The translations under genes were made by a program, and so were the position numbers. Positions 4,756-6,532 of a stretch of 6,532 nt of DNA are shown here, one piece after another. The first letter of the stretch is position 1, and every line of letters begins with the position of its first letter. Below the pieces are notes generated by a model. It was not told the DNA's origin. It saw only the letters and a program-made list of their open reading frames with translations, and ran no database searches. The stretch lies in the NCBI GenBank assembly GCA_937967805.1, contig CALBTC010000306.1:1-6532 (forward strand), written 5' to 3'. The DNA comes from an uncultured Anaerolineaceae bacterium. Lineage in GTDB: Bacteria > Chloroflexota > Anaerolineae > Promineifilales > Promineifilaceae.

Positions 4756-6108
4756 ATGTTAGTCGATCGTCAGCGGGAATTGGAAGAACTTAACGGACTG
4801 CTTCACGGCCGTTCCTCACGGTTGGTCGCCGTGAGTGGGCGACGGCGGCTGGGGAAAACGACCTTGTTAGTCCATTGGGCCAAGACGAGTAACCATCCTT
4901 ATCTTTATTGGGTTGGCACCCATTTTCCTTCTGCGGTCTTGTTGGCCCAGTTTTCTAAGAAGGTCTGGCAGCATGGCAATCCTGGCAAGCGTGTTCCACG
5001 CCAGTTTAGCTATGAAAGCTGGTCAGAGGCATTTGAGATGCTGGCCGAAGCCTGCCAGGGAGAGCAACGACACATCGTTATATTGGATGAGTTTCCCTAT
5101 GCGGTGCAGTCAGAACCGGGTCTACCTTCTGCGCTGCAAAATGCGTGGGACCATCATCTCAAGTTTAGCAACGTGTGTCTGGTGTTGTGCGGCAGCCATG
5201 TAGGTATGATGGAACGCTTGTTAGGCGCCGATGCCCCTTTGTATGGACGTATGGCCGGTCCCTTACGCGTCCACCCGCTGCCTTTTTCCGCCACCAAACT
5301 TTTCTTTCCCAACTACAACATCGAACAACGGGTGGCTGTCTATGCTATTTTAGGTGGCGTTCCCGCTTATCTGGAGCAGTTTTCGGACGACTTGTCTATC
5401 CTGGATAACCTGCGGGCCAACTTGTTTCAGGACGTTGGTTTGTTCCGCAATGATCCGGACTATCTCATTGGTGAACAGGTACGGGACCTGACAAACTATC
5501 AATCGGTTCTGGCAGCTATAGCCGAAGGTGCGCGTAAACCGGCTGATATCGGTTTGCAGGCTAAATTACCCCATCGTTCCGGAGCAGACCCCTATTTATC
5601 ACAGCTGGTTGATATGGATTATGTGCGCCGGGAACTGCCTGTGACCGTGCCCCCGGACAAGCGGCAAACATCCCGCACTAGTCGGTATGTTCTGGCCGAC
5701 AATTACCTGCGTTTTTACTTTCGTTTTGTACGTGCCAATCTCGATTTGATTGCCCAAGAGCTGTACGAAGAGCTTGAAGAACGCATTGCTGAACAGCTAC
5801 GTGCCTTTGTGGGCATGACGACATTTGAAGAACTTTGTCGGGAATGGACGTTGGTTCAGGCACGGCGCAGAAATCTTCCCTTTTCAGTGGAACAGGTGGG
5901 CGCGCATTGGGATAGCCAGGTACAGGTAGACGTTGCCGCCATTAGCTGGCGTGAAAAAGCGCTGTTGCTGGGGGAAGCCAAGTGGCAGCAAGATCGTGTT
6001 AGCCGTCGTGTTATCAGAGAATTGATTAAGGAAAAGACACCTAAAATCCGCAGTGCCTTGCCGGACACCGGGCAAGATTGGCGAATCTATTATGCCTTTT
6101 TTAGTTGA
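4756..6108 (+). CDS. Archaeal-type AAA ATPase (ATPase_2 + DUF234), C-terminally truncated
   Basis: A 450-aa protein of the ATPase_2/DUF234 family, common in archaea and in mobile or accessory parts of bacterial genomes; the cellular role is unknown. In order: R-x-x-EL start (residues 5-9), Walker A GRRRLGKTT (28-36), Walker B HIVILDEF (106-113), a sensor-like LCGSH (144-148), LYGRMAGPL with a candidate arginine finger (R165), GGVPAYL (200-206), a winged-helix segment (about 246-296), a YVLADNYLRFYFRF segment (311-324), and the DUF234 end with VGAHWD (381-386), Asp392 and GEAKW (E407, K409), a PD-(D/E)xK-like nuclease core. All key ATPase and nuclease-like residues are present. AAGAGG (4744-4749) supports the ATG. 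Transcription probably starts at the promoter just upstream, under the palindrome. The frame stops at a TGA, but family-like sequence continues in the same frame, so the product has probably lost about 31 residues. Family call is sure; whether the short form is active is open. Confidence 0.9.
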   Translation: MLVDRQRELEELNGLLHGRSSRLVAVSGRRRLGKTTLLVHWAKTSNHPYLYWVGTHFPSAVLLAQFSKKVWQHGNPGKRVPRQFSYESWSEAFEMLAEACQGEQRHIVILDEFPYAVQSEPGLPSALQNAWDHHLKFSNVCLVLCGSHVGMMERLLGADAPLYGRMAGPLRVHPLPFSATKLFFPNYNIEQRVAVYAILGGVPAYLEQFSDDLSILDNLRANLFQDVGLFRNDPDYLIGEQVRDLTNYQSVLAAIAEGARKPADIGLQAKLPHRSGADPYLSQLVDMDYVRRELPVTVPPDKRQTSRTSRYVLADNYLRFYFRFVRANLDLIAQELYEELEERIAEQLRAFVGMTTFEELCREWTLVQARRRNLPFSVEQVGAHWDSQVQVDVAAISWREKALLLGEAKWQQDRVSRRVIRELIKEKTPKIRSALPDTGQDWRIYYAFFS

Positions 6109-6204
6109 ACCGGATTCACGGAGGCGGCGCAGGCGTTGGCCGGAGAATATGAAGCGACGTTGGTCGATTTAGAGGGACTGGATCTGACGTTATCAGAAAC
6201 TTAA
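6109..6204 (+). pseudogene. In-frame C-terminal remnant of the ATPase after a nonsense TGA
   Basis: In the same frame as the ATPase, directly after the TGA at 6106-6108, 31 codons read TGFTEAAQALAGEYEATLVD and onward to a TAA at 6202-6204. DUF234-type proteins commonly end with an aromatic-Ser-basic-x-GFT segment and then a helix and a VDLE-like strand. Here FFS-stop-TGFTEAA fits if the TGA were a CGA (Arg), a single C-to-T transition. The intact gene would be 4756-6204, 481 residues. Read-through or recoding cannot be excluded, but other genes in the window use TGA as an ordinary stop. Confidence 0.75.
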
Positions 6205-6532
6205 TCGCCTGCACAAAGTAGTTATTATGAATGGGTAGACAGGTCCTCAACGAATGGCAGATGGAGTGGACTGTGGCCTACGACTATATCTTTCAGCCAG
6301 GCGCTGCGGCAGTTGGGGTGCTATGGATTTTCGCGGCCTCATATACCCTAAGCATTTGCCATTTAGGGATGGCCGTTTGCCTTTCCACCTGCCATTTCTC
6401 GCTAATACCCAAATCAACCAACAGCTTAACAATCAGGGACCGGGGTGATACGGCCGTTTTGCTCAAGTAAAAGCCAAATTTGAGACCAATTTATTTAATA
6501 TACTTTTTGGCTTTTCCATAAGCCCTTGTTCA
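6205..6532. other. Downstream region without a convincing gene
   Basis: About 330 bp to the right edge. A 79-codon + frame from 6231 has no ribosome site, and the overlapping frames on both strands look like random translation. The region has an ACGGCCGT copy at 6450-6457, a small GCCAT/ATGGC hairpin (6358-6373) and a longer inverted repeat near the edge. It may be decayed sequence or a long spacer. Confidence 0.5.
6469..6515. terminator. Inverted repeat with A/T ends, weak bidirectional terminator candidate
   Basis: AAAAGCCAAA (6469-6478) is the exact complement of TTTGGCTTTT (6506-6515), with a 27-base AT-rich loop. The A run on the left and T run on the right would suit termination in both directions, but the loop is long and only three G-C pairs support the stem, so this is weak. 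It lies about 265 bp past the end of the ATPase remnant. Confidence 0.25.

Noticed and set aside
6106..6108. TGA as a sense codon (alternative code or selenocysteine)
   Set aside because: The replication-relaxation, zinc-ribbon and DUF1461-like genes end naturally at TGA, and no selenocysteine hairpin is evident; a simple nonsense change is more likely.
6231..6470. 79-codon + strand open frame near the right edge
   Set aside because: No ribosome site, and it reads through a palindrome copy with no protein-like features.

Overview
The window looks like accessory DNA from a bacterial chromosome or a large plasmid. Moderate GC, good Shine-Dalgarno sites, a replication-relaxation protein beside a membrane/coiled-coil protein, and a DUF1461 membrane protein all fit a Gram-positive-like or filamentous Chloroflexota-type genome. 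The palindrome ACGGCCGT recurs eight times and gives the DNA a strong local signature. The lineage is an inference and cannot be fixed from sequence alone.

Layout. (1) Positions 3-2217 hold a tight three-gene + strand operon: a membrane protein, cut by the left edge, with a 19-heptad His-rich coiled coil; a replication-relaxation family protein; and a 71-aa putative zinc-binding protein resembling the N-terminus of CoiA. Gaps are 23 bp and then a 4-bp ATGA overlap. (2) Eight bases after the operon lie five tandem 13-bp repeats (2225-2289), then a purine-rich, G-tract-containing gap. Together with the replication-relaxation gene this resembles the replication/maintenance corner of a plasmid or integrative element. 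(3) A convergent - strand gene (2580-3761) encodes a DUF1461/TIGR01906-like multipass membrane protein with an extra C-terminal membrane domain. (4) A long intergenic stretch (3762-4231) with several ACGGCCGT palindromes leads to a very small membrane-peptide gene (4232-4357). (5) After another gap, a sigma70-like promoter overlapped by a 37-bp near-perfect palindrome drives an archaeal-type AAA ATPase (ATPase_2 plus DUF234 nuclease-like C-terminus). (6) The ATPase frame is broken by an in-frame TGA, after which 31 more family-like codons follow to a TAA, so the gene appears to have lost its C-terminal tail by a nonsense change. (7) The last ~330 bp carry no convincing gene.

How the parts relate. 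The first three genes probably act together in plasmid-like DNA maintenance or transfer, with the 13-bp array as a candidate DNA site for them. The ATPase looks like a separately controlled unit whose promoter is well placed to be repressed by a dimeric protein binding the palindrome. The DUF1461 gene and the 41-aa peptide gene are divergent and have no clear functional link to either unit.
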